NCBI GenBank assembly: GCA_913778275.1
Contig: CAJYWN010000018.1
Span: forward strand, 1 to 44,364
From: an uncultured Chryseobacterium sp.
Lineage (GTDB): Bacteria; Bacteroidota; Bacteroidia; Flavobacteriales; Weeksellaceae
Direction of reading: 5' to 3'
DNA length: 44,364 nt
Shown here: positions 11,072 through 19,697 of the stretch, one piece after another
How positions within the stretch are numbered: position 1 is the stretch's first letter
Layout of the letters: each line of letters starts with the position of its first letter
Made by a program: the position numbers and the translations under genes
The notes under the pieces: generated by a model
The model's input: only the letters and a program-made list of their open reading frames with translations
Told to the model about the DNA's origin: nothing
Database searches by the model: none

Positions 11072-11410
11072 ATGAAAAAGTGCATATATATCATTTCAGC
11101 AGCGGCATTACTGATTGCCTGTGAAAGCAGAACCTATGAAGAGATCTCTGATAATACCCCTATTATTGAAAAAGTAACCTATAATAAAGATGTTAAACCT
11201 ATTATTGACGGTAATTGCGTGAGCTGTCATTCTCCCGGGGCCCAGGCTTTAACGGATTATACCGAGGTTAAAAATAATATCGATAATATTATTAACCGGA
11301 TAAGCAGACCCAATGGAGACCCGCTGAAAATGCCACAAGGCGGAAGTTTATCACCAACACAAATCAATATCATTACCAAATGGAAGGCCGATGGCCTTTC
11401 CGAGAACTAA
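11072..11410 (+). CDS. c-type cytochrome lipoprotein
   Basis: A 112-aa protein starting at ATG 11072, chosen over upstream in-frame codons because a lipoprotein signal (LLIAC, lipidated C17) follows directly. A single haem-binding motif CVSCH lies at residues 49-53, and KMPQGG near residue 93 can supply the axial Met. This is a small mono-haem cytochrome of the type annotated as cytochrome c or planctomycete-type cytochrome C. It is probably anchored to the periplasmic face of a membrane. It sits between the barrel gene and yceI with tiny gaps (1 and 10 bases), so it is cotranscribed. Confidence 0.88.
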   Translation: MKKCIYIISAAALLIACESRTYEEISDNTPIIEKVTYNKDVKPIIDGNCVSCHSPGAQALTDYTEVKNNIDNIINRISRPNGDPLKMPQGGSLSPTQINIITKWKADGLSEN

Positions 11411-11420
11411 AAAATATATC

Positions 11421-11966
11421 ATGAAAAAACTCATCGTATTAATTGTTTTAATGATAACGGGTAATTTTCTTTTTGCCCAGAAATATATGTCCAAAACAGG
11501 AAAGGTAACTTTTGAGGCATCTGTTCCTCTTTTTGAAGACGTTTTCGCACAGGACGACAATAATATTGTTGTTCTTAATGCCGATAACGGAGATATTGCT
11601 TCCGTTTCAGTGGTGAAGAATTTTCATTTTAAAACCAAGCTGATGGAAGAGCATTTTAATGAAAGTTATGCGGAAACGGCCAAATTTCCAAAGACAACCT
11701 TTAGCGGTAAAATTATAAATTTTGATAAGTCAAAACTTACCGCTTCGCCTCAGAAATATACCGTTCAGGGAGCGCTTACTTTCCACGGAGTAGCAAAAGC
11801 ATATACATCAACAGCAACCATGTATGCTAAAGACGGAAAAATTTATATGTCCGGAGGCTTTACCGTGAAAGCGGCTGATCATAAAGTGACAATCCCCAAA
11901 ATGGTCATGAAAAAAGTAGCGGAAACAGTGAATGTTGAATATAATTATGTTTTGGTTAAACAATGA
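11421..11966 (+). CDS. YceI family periplasmic protein
   Basis: A 181-aa protein with signal peptide (LIVLMITGNFLFAQ), followed by a YceI-like lipocalin-fold domain. The pattern KTKLMEEHFNESYAETAKFP, then TFSGKI, then YTVQGALTFHGVAK is characteristic. YceI proteins bind isoprenoid chains and respond to stress in other bacteria. The start ATG at 11421 precedes the signal peptide. Its stop overlaps the ankyrin gene start (ATGA), so translation is coupled. Beside a haem protein, it could handle a quinone or other lipid, which is inference. Confidence 0.9.
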   Translation: MKKLIVLIVLMITGNFLFAQKYMSKTGKVTFEASVPLFEDVFAQDDNNIVVLNADNGDIASVSVVKNFHFKTKLMEEHFNESYAETAKFPKTTFSGKIINFDKSKLTASPQKYTVQGALTFHGVAKAYTSTATMYAKDGKIYMSGGFTVKAADHKVTIPKMVMKKVAETVNVEYNYVLVKQ

Positions 11967-12490
11967 AAAAGCTGATTATCTTACTGAGTATTTTTTTGGG
12001 GCTGACAATTACGTTTGCTCAGGAAAAAACAAAATCAATTTTTGATGTTGCCCGTACGGGAACTGTAGCTGATGTAAAAGAACTGATGAAACAGAATCCG
12101 GATATCATCAATCAGACCAATGAAAGCGGATTTTCACCACTTATTCTCGCATGCTACAGAGGAAATGTTGAGGTTGCTAATTTTTTGATAGACAACGTAA
12201 AGGATGTAAATTATAAAAGCAGAGAGGGTACCGCGCTTTCAGGTCTTGCAGTAAAATATAATAAAGATCTGGTGGAACATCTGCTGAAAAAGAATGCCAA
12301 TCCCAATATCACAGATGCCAATGGAGCAACGCCTTTATTCTGGGCTGTAAAATTCGGAAATAAGGAGCTTGCAGAAATACTGCTGAAATACAAGGCCGAT
12401 AAAACCATAAAAGATTCACAGGGAATGACTCCTTTTGAGTATGCCCTGCAGACGAACAATAAAGAAATAATTAATCTCTTAAAAAATTAG
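11963..12490 (+). CDS. Periplasmic ankyrin-repeat protein
   Basis: A 175-aa protein with a signal peptide (LIILLSIFLGLTITFAQ) and about four ankyrin repeats from residue 30 to the end (for example GFSPLILACYRGNVEVANFL and GATPLFWAVKFGNKELAEIL). Ankyrin repeats mediate protein contacts; periplasmic examples such as Pseudomonas AnkB support catalase activity. The start overlaps the yceI stop by 4 bases and the next gene begins 3 bases after its stop. The partner is probably a product of the same operon. Confidence 0.9.
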   Translation: MKKLIILLSIFLGLTITFAQEKTKSIFDVARTGTVADVKELMKQNPDIINQTNESGFSPLILACYRGNVEVANFLIDNVKDVNYKSREGTALSGLAVKYNKDLVEHLLKKNANPNITDANGATPLFWAVKFGNKELAEILLKYKADKTIKDSQGMTPFEYALQTNNKEIINLLKN

Positions 12491-12493
12491 CGA

Positions 12494-13243
12494 ATGAAAA
12501 AAGTTTTACTTACTTTATCAATGGCTCTGGCGTCTTCGCTCGGAGCACAGTTTTTTTCGACAGGCACGGTGAATTTACCCACCGCTTCTATGACGGTAAA
12601 AATCGTTACCAACCCAACAACGGTTACATTAACTTTAACAGGAGACAGCAATTCCATGCTGGGTATCGGTTTTGGATCCAGTGGAATGGCTTCCGGTGCA
12701 GACGGCTTTATATATAATTCTTCATCCAACAGAGATTATACATTTAGTGGAATAGGAGTTACTCCTTCGGCAGATGCCACACAGGACTGGACGGTAACTT
12801 CCAATACCGTATCCGGAAGTACCAGGACAATTATAGCAACAAGAAGCTTAACCGGTGGCTCAGGAGATTTCGCTATCTCTAATGATAATTCCAGTATTGA
12901 TATTTTTTATGCAAGAAGAGCTGGGAATTCGGCTTTAGGGTATCATAGTTCATTGAGGGATTATGCCACCTTAGCCAGAACATCCGTATTGGCAACCAGC
13001 GAAGTAGCAACAGAGAACAAAAATATTATTCTGTATCCTAATCCTGCAAAAGAAACGGTAAGCTTTAAAAATGCTGATAAAATAAAATCAGTTGATATTT
13101 TTGAGTCTACGGGGAGAAAAATAAGAACCGTGAAAGCGGACGGAAAAGACATCAATATTTCCGATCTGAAATCAGGAAATTATTATTTCGAGATTACTTT
13201 AAAAGACGGATCAACGGCTTTTGAAAAGTTGATTAAAGAATAA
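12494..13243 (+). CDS. DOMON-like protein with T9SS sorting domain
   Basis: A 249-aa secreted protein: signal peptide (1-18), a beta-rich domain at about 20-150, and a type IX secretion C-terminal sorting domain from about 178 (ILYPNPAKETVSF, then GNYYFEITLKDGS, ending FEKLIKE). The middle domain has DOMON-like features (SMLGIGFGSSGMASGADGF, a conserved W, TRTIIATRSL, and IDIFYARRAG near its end). DOMON domains bind haem or sugars. This assignment is from pattern only and is less sure than the T9SS domain. As the last gene of an operon with a c-type cytochrome, a surface haem or redox role would fit. Confidence 0.8.
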   Translation: MKKVLLTLSMALASSLGAQFFSTGTVNLPTASMTVKIVTNPTTVTLTLTGDSNSMLGIGFGSSGMASGADGFIYNSSSNRDYTFSGIGVTPSADATQDWTVTSNTVSGSTRTIIATRSLTGGSGDFAISNDNSSIDIFYARRAGNSALGYHSSLRDYATLARTSVLATSEVATENKNIILYPNPAKETVSFKNADKIKSVDIFESTGRKIRTVKADGKDINISDLKSGNYYFEITLKDGSTAFEKLIKE

Positions 13244-13266
13244 TTAATGTCTGCTTAAACATTGAT

Positions 13267-13327
13267 TTCAGCGCGGCGGCTCCGCCGCCGCGCTGAACTA
13301 AAAAAGCCTTGCTCAGCAAGGCTTTTT
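13267..13327. terminator. Double hairpin terminator
   Basis: Two adjacent hairpins. The first is a 14-bp perfect GC-rich stem at 13267-13280/13284-13297 with a 3-nt loop. The second, AAAAAGCCTTG/CAAGGCTTTTT at 13301-13327, has A and T runs on its two sides and can terminate in either direction. Together they close the cytochrome/YceI operon before the next gene. Confidence 0.88.
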
Positions 13328-13415
13328 GTTGGCAGATCCGCACAGCTTTATTATCCCCGACAAAAAAATTACCAATCGTCTTTTACATATATCGAAAAAG
13401 AAATATCTTTCCGGT

Positions 13416-14708
13416 ATGAAAACTTCTCAAATCACCACTGCTCAGAGAATCAAAGCTATTGTAGGCGGATCCATCGGAAATCTTGTGGAATGGTACGACT
13501 GGTATGCGTATGCTGCGTTTGCCATTTATTTCTCCAATTCCTTCTTTCCCGATTCTGATATGACGGCGCAGCTGCTGAATACAGCAGGAATTTTTGCCGT
13601 CGGTTTTCTTATGCGTCCTGTGGGGGGATGGCTCTTCGGAAGTATTGCAGACCGTATCGGACGCAAAAAAGCCATGACGCTTTCGGTACTGCTGATGTCT
13701 TTCGGTTCGCTGTTGATTGCGCTTACTCCAACTTATGAAACAATAGGGGTTTTAGCTCCATTAATTTTATTATTAGCAAGGCTTTTGCAAGGATTAAGTG
13801 TAGGAGGGGAGTACGGTGTTTCTGCAACATACCTTAGCGAAATGGCAACTTCAGAGCGGCGTGGATTTTATTCAAGCTTTCAGTACGTAACCCTTATCGG
13901 CGGACAGCTGATCGCATTGGGAATTCAGTTGATTTTGCAGAAATTATTACTTACCGAAAGTCAGCTTGAAGATTGGGGCTGGAGAATTCCGTTTGTCATC
14001 GGAGCGCTGCTTTCCGTAATTGCATTGTATCTGAGAGCAAATCTCCACGAAACGGAAGCCTTTGAGAATAGAAAAAGTACGGCTGAACATAAAAAAGGCA
14101 CTATAAAAGAATTACTGAAACATCCTAAAGCATTGTTGACGGTTATCGGGCTCACCCTAGGCGGAACGCTTGCATTTTATACCTATACTACTTACATGCA
14201 GAAGTTTCTGGTGAATACTGTTCATCTTACGAAAGAAGAATCTACTTTGATCTCTTTTATTTCACTTTTTATTTTTGCCTGTCTGCAGCCTGTTTTCGGA
14301 GCTTTGTCGGATAAAATAGGAAGAAGGCCTTTATTACTGAGCTTTGGAATTCTGGGAACCGTTTTTACCTATCCCTTATTGAATGCTTTAAGTACTACTG
14401 TGTCTATGTGGGGTGCATTCCTTTTAATCATGGCTGCACTGCTTATCGTGAGCGGTTATACATCTATCAATGCCGTTGTAAAGGCAGAGCTTTTTCCGGC
14501 CGAAGTGAGAGCTTTGGGAGTAGGGCTTCCGTATGCCTTGACAGTAGCGGTTTTCGGAGGAACGGCAGAATATCTGGCATTGTGGTTCAAACAGCACCAC
14601 GTTGAACATTATTTTTACTGGTATATTACGGGATGTATCTTCTTTTCGTTGATGGTCTATTCAAGGATGAAAGACACCAGGAAAACATCTTCTCTTGATA
14701 AAGATTAA
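13416..14708 (+). CDS. MFS transporter, metabolite:H+ symporter (KgtP-like)
   Basis: A 430-aa inner-membrane transporter with about twelve hydrophobic segments. It carries the hallmark of the MHS family (GGSIGNLVEWYDWYAYAAFA near the N-terminus), the MFS loop motifs GSIADRIGRKKAM and GALSDKIGRRPLL, and RLLQGLSVGGEYG. Closest known type is the alpha-ketoglutarate permease/ProP group, which brings in a dicarboxylate or related acid with a proton; the exact substrate cannot be read from sequence. I chose ATG 13416 because family members begin just before this motif; earlier in-frame codons lie within or next to the upstream terminator. Confidence 0.92.
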   Translation: MKTSQITTAQRIKAIVGGSIGNLVEWYDWYAYAAFAIYFSNSFFPDSDMTAQLLNTAGIFAVGFLMRPVGGWLFGSIADRIGRKKAMTLSVLLMSFGSLLIALTPTYETIGVLAPLILLLARLLQGLSVGGEYGVSATYLSEMATSERRGFYSSFQYVTLIGGQLIALGIQLILQKLLLTESQLEDWGWRIPFVIGALLSVIALYLRANLHETEAFENRKSTAEHKKGTIKELLKHPKALLTVIGLTLGGTLAFYTYTTYMQKFLVNTVHLTKEESTLISFISLFIFACLQPVFGALSDKIGRRPLLLSFGILGTVFTYPLLNALSTTVSMWGAFLLIMAALLIVSGYTSINAVVKAELFPAEVRALGVGLPYALTVAVFGGTAEYLALWFKQHHVEHYFYWYITGCIFFSLMVYSRMKDTRKTSSLDKD

Positions 14709-14727
14709 TGTAACACAGCATATAAAG

Positions 14728-14758
14728 ACCCGCGGCTCAGAGAATCTGAGCCGCGGGT
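14728..14758. terminator. Hairpin terminator between convergent genes
   Basis: A 14-bp perfect stem (ACCCGCGGCTCAGA / TCTGAGCCGCGGGT) with a GAA loop, between the transporter gene and the convergent small gene on the minus strand; it probably serves both. Confidence 0.8.
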
Positions 14759-14763
14759 TCTAT

Positions 14764-14976
14764 TTAATGATAGGCTTGCTTGAATTTTTCGAGGATATTG
14801 TCCAGATTATGTCGCTGAACATATACACTCTTTACATCTTCATATCTTGGCGATTTATAAAATACTTCGTGGAAATCCATACTTCCATTTCCTACTTTCA
14901 CCACTTTCTGAACTTCGATATTCAACTTTCTCAATTCATCTTTAAAAACCTGAAATTCGTCCTGGATATTTTTCAT
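14764..14976 (-). CDS. Small conserved-looking protein, unknown function
   Basis: A 70-aa charged, soluble, probably helical protein (KNIQDEFQVFKDELRKLNIE, then YVQRHNLDNILEKFKQAYH). There is no signal peptide, membrane segment or metal motif. It has a clean ATG, lies against the terminator at 14728-14758 and is not overlapped by a better frame, so I take it as real. I do not recognise a named family. Confidence 0.65.
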   Translation of the reverse strand: MKNIQDEFQVFKDELRKLNIEVQKVVKVGNGSMDFHEVFYKSPRYEDVKSVYVQRHNLDNILEKFKQAYH

Positions 14977-15252
14977 CTATTTTTGGATTTTAATTAAAAC
15001 TATATTTTTATATCAAACACCCTACCAAAATCCGGGGGTATGATTGAAATCTATGATAAAGATAATGAATTTATGAATATAAATACCATGATTACTTATC
15101 ATTTTAGCAATAATTTATTCAATTTGACCTCATTTTAATAAAATATTCAAGAATTGAATATTTTATTTTCGGTAAAAAAATATTAAACAAAAATTTTAGA
15201 GTTTAAGAATCCCTGTTATAATAAGGGTTCAGTATAATCATTGATCAAAAAT
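14977..15252. other. Non-coding gap with a 12-bp perfect hairpin
   Basis: No gene is seen. AATAAAATATTC (15137-15148) and GAATATTTTATT (15156-15167) form a perfect 12-bp stem around a 7-nt loop. It is flanked by T- and A-rich sequence and could act as a terminator or an upstream regulatory structure for the small minus-strand gene. Confidence 0.5.
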
Positions 15253-15285
15253 AAGAGGTTAAAATCACTGCGATTCTAACCTCTT
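15253..15285 (-). terminator. Terminator of the ABC transporter gene
   Basis: AAGAGGTTA pairs with TAACCTCTT, and inside it AATC pairs with GATT across one mismatch. It lies just past the stop codon of the minus-strand ABC transporter gene. Confidence 0.75.
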
Positions 15286-15306
15286 TATTGTAATCTTTAA
15301 TTTAAA

Positions 15307-17067
15307 TTAATTTTTGCTTTCCTCTTCTTCTAATTCAATTTCATGTCTTAACTGAGCCTTGTATAGGGTAGCGTAATATCCGTTTTTATCCAAAAGCTCT
15401 AGATGCCTGCCTTCTTCCACAATTTTACCGTGTTCCATGACGATAATCTTATCCGCTTTTTCAATAGTAGAAAGCCGGTGCGCAATGATAATGGATGTTC
15501 TGTTTTTCGTGATTTTTTCCGTTGCCCTCTGGATCAGCTTTTCACTTTCATGGTCTATGGATGAGGTAGCTTCATCGAGGATCAGGATCTTTGGATCCGA
15601 AAGATAGGCCCTCAGGAATGACAACAGCTGTCTTTGCCCCAGGGAAATAGAGGAACCTCTTTCGCTCACTACATAATCATATCCTCCAGGTAGGCTTTCA
15701 ATAAATTCGTCAACTTCAATTTCCTTTGCTCCCGCTTTGATCTGCTCGAGCGTAATGGAATCATCACCAAACGAAAGATTTTCAAAAATACTGCCGTGGA
15801 ACAGGAAAACATCCTGCAACACCACACCAATATGGCTTCGGAGACAGTAGAGCTCATAATCTTTAAGATCCACATCATCAATAAGAATATTTCCCGAATT
15901 GATATCGTAGAGTCTTGTAATCAGACTGATAATGGTTGATTTCCCTGCTCCGGTAGCACCCACAATCGCTACAGTTTCTCCGGGATCTACTTTAAAATCA
16001 ATTCCCTTTAACACTTCCTGCTTTTCATCATAAGCAAAATGTACATTTCTGAATTCAATTTTCCCTTCAAAATGATCTTTCTTAACGGTTCCGGTGTTCG
16101 GCATCGAATTTTCCTCATCCATTAATCCCAATACTCTTTCGGCTCCCACAATACCACGCTGTATATTGTTAAACCGGTCTGCAATTTGTCTTAAAGGCCG
16201 GATCAGCATGGAAATATACTGGATGAATGCAATAACAACTCCTGCACTGATGGTAATATAACCACCGTAAAAAAGGATGAATCCAATGAAAAGAGAAGAG
16301 ATCAGCTCTACTACAGGGAAGAATAATGAGAAAATAAAAACCGTTCTCAGCAATGCGCCTTTCAAGGTAATATTGATTTCATCAAATTTTTTAAATTCAG
16401 ATTCCTGCCTGTTGAATACCTGGATGATCGGCATCCCCGCCAGTCTCTCCTGAACGAATGAGTTCTGATTGGAAGTCCAGTTCCTCTCATCTCCGAAGGC
16501 CTTTTTCAGCCTTTTCTGGAAAAATCGCGTAATAACAACCATTAAAGGAAGAATAGCCAGCGTAATATAACTGAGATGCACATTGGTACTGAACATCATC
16601 ACCAATACAAAAACAATTCTCAGAACATCCCCGAAAACCATCAGGAAACCATCCGTATACACCGTAGCTATTGTTTCCACATCACCTACCGCTCTGGTGA
16701 CAAGCTGTCCGATCGGTGTCTTATCAAAAAATGAAGTTTTAAAGTAAATAAGTTTGTTATATAACCTCTGCCTGATATCTCTGATAACATTCTGTGAAAT
16801 GTAGTTGGAAAAATAAACGAGGAAAAAGTTTAAAACAGTTTCTGCAAATACCAAACCTACCAAAATGTAAATATGTTTCATCATCAACGCCTTATCTTTC
16901 AGCTTGGTAATGTCATTATCCACCACTTCCATGGTAAGGTAAGGCCTGTAGGTGGAAACCATAGCCAGTATGATGGAGATAATCAGTGTAAGGATAAACC
17001 AGGAACGAAATTTCATTCCGATAAAGAACAGCCTTTTGATGATGCTCCAGGTATCTTGTTTTTTCAT
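15307..17067 (-). CDS. ABC exporter, fused permease and ATPase (MsbA/MdlB-like)
   Basis: A 586-aa half-transporter. Residues about 1-320 hold six membrane helices of the type I exporter fold, and about 340-570 the nucleotide-binding domain. Walker A GATGAGKST, the signature ISLGQRQ, Walker B ILILDEATSS and the switch His in IIAHRLST are all present, so it should be catalytically competent as a homodimer or heterodimer. This architecture moves lipids, peptides or drugs outward; the substrate is unknown. A TAnnTTTG-type -7 box lies 39-46 bases before the start, and a terminator follows, so it is a single-gene unit. Confidence 0.95.
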   Translation of the reverse strand: MKKQDTWSIIKRLFFIGMKFRSWFILTLIISIILAMVSTYRPYLTMEVVDNDITKLKDKALMMKHIYILVGLVFAETVLNFFLVYFSNYISQNVIRDIRQRLYNKLIYFKTSFFDKTPIGQLVTRAVGDVETIATVYTDGFLMVFGDVLRIVFVLVMMFSTNVHLSYITLAILPLMVVITRFFQKRLKKAFGDERNWTSNQNSFVQERLAGMPIIQVFNRQESEFKKFDEINITLKGALLRTVFIFSLFFPVVELISSLFIGFILFYGGYITISAGVVIAFIQYISMLIRPLRQIADRFNNIQRGIVGAERVLGLMDEENSMPNTGTVKKDHFEGKIEFRNVHFAYDEKQEVLKGIDFKVDPGETVAIVGATGAGKSTIISLITRLYDINSGNILIDDVDLKDYELYCLRSHIGVVLQDVFLFHGSIFENLSFGDDSITLEQIKAGAKEIEVDEFIESLPGGYDYVVSERGSSISLGQRQLLSFLRAYLSDPKILILDEATSSIDHESEKLIQRATEKITKNRTSIIIAHRLSTIEKADKIIVMEHGKIVEEGRHLELLDKNGYYATLYKAQLRHEIELEEEESKN

Positions 17068-17105
17068 TGTACGAATTGAAGAAAGAATGATATTAAAATT
17101 CTTTG

Positions 17106-17113
17106 CAAAAATA
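17106..17113 (-). promoter_or_regulatory. Predicted -7 box of the ABC exporter gene
   Basis: On the minus strand TATTTTTG fits TAnnTTTG, giving a leader of about 30 nt. Confidence 0.45.
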
Positions 17114-17231
17114 AGACTTTCTGAATTGACAAGCTTTACAAGCTACGGAAATAGTCATAGAAAATTTCAGATCGGTGTCATTTATGGTATAGATGATTCA
17201 ACCGACGCAAATCTCCAGGTTTATTAAAAAT

Positions 17232-18002
17232 CTAATTTACTTTCTTCAGCCATTCCGAAACAAACTGCGCAACCTCTTCCCAGTTTTTCTCACCTGCGAT
17301 AAAGTGGCTTCTTCCCGGAAATGCTTTAAAATCAACAATACTGTTCTTATCCTGATAAGATTGTGCTATTTTTCGGGAGAACTCCGCAGGGAAAATAGCG
17401 TCATTCTCTCCTCCGATGAATAATAATGGTTCGTGAGGTTTCCTTAAATCTAATTTTGCGGAAGATTTGAATAAAGGATCTTTGGCCAGTTTTCGGCTTT
17501 CCGGTGCAGCAACCGTTTCGTATAACCTGTCGCTTTCTTCTTTAGTGTAATTGTTAAAAAATGCTTTGTGATACCATTCTTTAGAGCCCATAAACACAGT
17601 GTTTCCTTTAAAGAAGTTTACGACGGGCCACACTATTTTTACTGTAGAAAAAGGAGCCATAATGTTTTTTGGCGGAGCGCCGTCGATGCTTACTCCGGCA
17701 ACAGCCTTGCCCATATCGATCAGTTTCTGAACCATCAGTCCGCCGAATGAGTGGCCGATCACGATTGGCTTTTCAGGGAGTGTATCAATAAATTCGGATA
17801 AATGGGCAATCACATCATCAAATCCAACATCCTTTAAATCTGCAGGAATGTTCTTTTTTAAATCTCTCGGATCTCCTTGGTGTCCGGGATTGGCAGGAGT
17901 ATGTACCGTGTAGCCCTGCGCTTCAAAATAATTTTTCCATTCTTTCCAGCTTGTATTGTTCACAAATAATCCATGAATAAATACGATAGTTTTTGTTTTC
18001 AT
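17232..18002 (-). CDS. Alpha/beta hydrolase
   Basis: A 256-aa soluble hydrolase of the alpha/beta fold. HGLFVNNTSW gives the oxyanion region. GHSFGG is the nucleophile elbow with S85, GGENDAIFP supplies the acid and GRSHF the catalytic His, so the triad is complete. No signal peptide is present, so it is cytoplasmic. It resembles small esterases/haloperoxidase-like hydrolases, but the substrate is unknown. It lies 85 bp downstream of a Crp/Fnr-type regulator gene in the same direction and may be cotranscribed with or controlled by it. Confidence 0.9.
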   Translation of the reverse strand: MKTKTIVFIHGLFVNNTSWKEWKNYFEAQGYTVHTPANPGHQGDPRDLKKNIPADLKDVGFDDVIAHLSEFIDTLPEKPIVIGHSFGGLMVQKLIDMGKAVAGVSIDGAPPKNIMAPFSTVKIVWPVVNFFKGNTVFMGSKEWYHKAFFNNYTKEESDRLYETVAAPESRKLAKDPLFKSSAKLDLRKPHEPLLFIGGENDAIFPAEFSRKIAQSYQDKNSIVDFKAFPGRSHFIAGEKNWEEVAQFVSEWLKKVN

Positions 18003-18087
18003 AACTTTTATTTTTAATTGGTTTTAAATTATGAGACAAAGTTCCGCGAATAAAATGAAGATAATTTTAACCTCGGTTAAAATCGTA

Positions 18088-18675
18088 CTACTTTCCCGAA
18101 ATTCTTTTTCGGATTCTGCTGAGAGAGGGTCCCTGAATGCCCAGATAAGAGGAAATGTGATACAGCGGAACATTATTAAAAATATCAGGGTGCTGTTTGA
18201 TAAGGTCTAAATACCGTTCTTCAGCGGATTTAAATATAAAACCCTCAATTCTGCCCATGGTTACGTTAAAAGCTTCCTGGGCCAGGAGTCTTCCAAACTT
18301 TTCCCAACGGTGCGACTGATGATATAGCCTCAGGAGATCTGTATATCTGATATAAATAATAGAAGCATCCGTTAATGCCTGTGTGTGATAATCACAAGGG
18401 ATCTGATTGATAAAACTTTTAAAGGAAACCACAAACCCGTTCGCTGAATATAAGAAAACATTTTTCTCATCGCCTGTCTTTTCATCAATGGTGTACGAGC
18501 GGAAAACACCATCCACAATAAATCCTAAATACGTGCAGACCGTTCCGCGAAGATTGTAGAATTCACCTTTTTTATAGCTTTTCGGAAACCAGAAATCTGC
18601 AGAAAGTTTGAAATCTTCTTCTGTAAGTCCGGCAAAATGGCTGAGTGCAAAAGCAAGTCTTTCGATTTCACCCAT
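18088..18675 (-). CDS. Crp/Fnr family transcriptional regulator (second)
   Basis: A 195-aa regulator with an N-terminal cNMP-binding-like beta-roll (KKGEFYNLRGTVCTYLGFIV, then VDGVFRSYTIDEKTGDEKNV). The C-terminal HTH is short (PLYHISSYLGIQGPSLSRIR), the form common in Bacteroidota. The usual arginine that contacts cAMP phosphate is not evident, so the ligand is uncertain. It is immediately upstream of the alpha/beta hydrolase gene, its most likely target by position. It differs clearly from the other Crp/Fnr protein in this window in length and recognition helix. Confidence 0.88.
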   Translation of the reverse strand: MGEIERLAFALSHFAGLTEEDFKLSADFWFPKSYKKGEFYNLRGTVCTYLGFIVDGVFRSYTIDEKTGDEKNVFLYSANGFVVSFKSFINQIPCDYHTQALTDASIIYIRYTDLLRLYHQSHRWEKFGRLLAQEAFNVTMGRIEGFIFKSAEERYLDLIKQHPDIFNNVPLYHISSYLGIQGPSLSRIRKRISGK

Positions 18676-18766
18676 GGTTTTAGTTTTTAAATTAATTAAA
18701 TAAAATTCTCAATTTAATGAATCTAAAACAAAAGCTTTCCGATTCATCCAACCTTCAAGGTTTATC

Positions 18767-19516
18767 TTATTGAGGTTTAGAGTAATCAAAATCATAGCCC
18801 ACATCAACCAGATACAGTCCGTGAGCAGGAGCAGAAGTTCCTGCAGAATTTCTGTTCTTATTTTCAATAACTTTTCGGAGATCCTCAGGCTTTAATTTTC
18901 CCGCACCGATCTCTACCATTGTTCCTACAATTGCCCGTACCATATTTCTAAGGAAACGGTTGGCTGAAACCGTAAACTTCAATTCACTTCCGTTTTGTTC
19001 CCATTCTGCCTTATAAATTTTACAGAGGTTGGTTTTATTGTCGGTATGCAGTTTGGCAAAGCTGGTAAAATCTTCATATTCGAATAAAATTTTGCACGCT
19101 TCATTCATGGGATTCATATCGAGCGGTCTTCTCCAGTGTTGCCATGCAGAATCTTCCGTAAACGGATTTTTTTCCAGTGAAATATAATATTCATAAGTTC
19201 TGTATGTAGCATCGAATCTTGCATGAAAATCATCGCTTACCTGAAAAATTCTTTTCACCGAAATATCTGGCGGAAGAAAACTGTTTAATCTTCTTGGAAG
19301 GTCCTTGTCCAAAGCTTTTTCCGTATCAAAGTGAGCAAAAATTTTTTTCGCATGCACACCGGTATCCGTTCTTCCTGCGCCGGTAATTTTAATTTCTTCC
19401 CTCAATAATGTAGAAAGTGCTTTCTCCATTTCTTCCTGCACCGAAACAGCATTCGGCTGAATCTGATAGCCGAAATAGTTTTTGCCGTTGTAGGAAAATT
19501 CTATAAAATACCTCAC
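18767..19516 (-). CDS. truA: tRNA pseudouridine(38-40) synthase
   Basis: TruA converts U38-U40 of the tRNA anticodon arm to pseudouridine. The motif GAGRTDTGVHA contains the catalytic Asp; RFLRNMVRAIVGTMVEIG and PAHGLYL near the C-terminus are also typical. I chose the GTG at 19516 (249 aa, starting like other TruA proteins before RYFIEFSYNG). The alternative ATG at 19537 falls inside the predicted -7 box at 19535-19542 and would not be transcribed. It is divergent from lpxK. Confidence 0.95.
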   Translation of the reverse strand: MRYFIEFSYNGKNYFGYQIQPNAVSVQEEMEKALSTLLREEIKITGAGRTDTGVHAKKIFAHFDTEKALDKDLPRRLNSFLPPDISVKRIFQVSDDFHARFDATYRTYEYYISLEKNPFTEDSAWQHWRRPLDMNPMNEACKILFEYEDFTSFAKLHTDNKTNLCKIYKAEWEQNGSELKFTVSANRFLRNMVRAIVGTMVEIGAGKLKPEDLRKVIENKNRNSAGTSAPAHGLYLVDVGYDFDYSKPQ

Positions 19517-19534
19517 TGTAATAAAATAAGTACA

Positions 19535-19542
19535 CAAAATTA
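19535..19542 (-). promoter_or_regulatory. Predicted -7 box of truA
   Basis: TAATTTTG on the minus strand fits TAnnTTTG. Its position argues for the GTG start at 19516. Confidence 0.5.
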
Positions 19543-19683
19543 TTTAATTAAATGATAATCATCAACACAATTTACTCTTTTAATAATTGCAATTTGAAAT
19601 TGAGATTGCTACGTTTACATAATTATTTAAAATAAATCTCGAAAAGTAAATACCATAGTAAGTCAAATCCATACGAAAATTCC

Positions 19684-19691
19684 TATTTTTG
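19684..19691 (+). promoter_or_regulatory. Predicted -7 box of lpxK (near-leaderless)
   Basis: TATTTTTG ends 6 bases before the lpxK ATG, so the mRNA would start at or next to the start codon. Confidence 0.5.
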
Positions 19692-19697
19692 CAACGT

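Noticed and set aside
13262..13558. A 98-codon plus-strand frame before the MHS transporter
   Set aside because: It begins inside the terminator and runs out of frame into the transporter gene, so it is a shadow.
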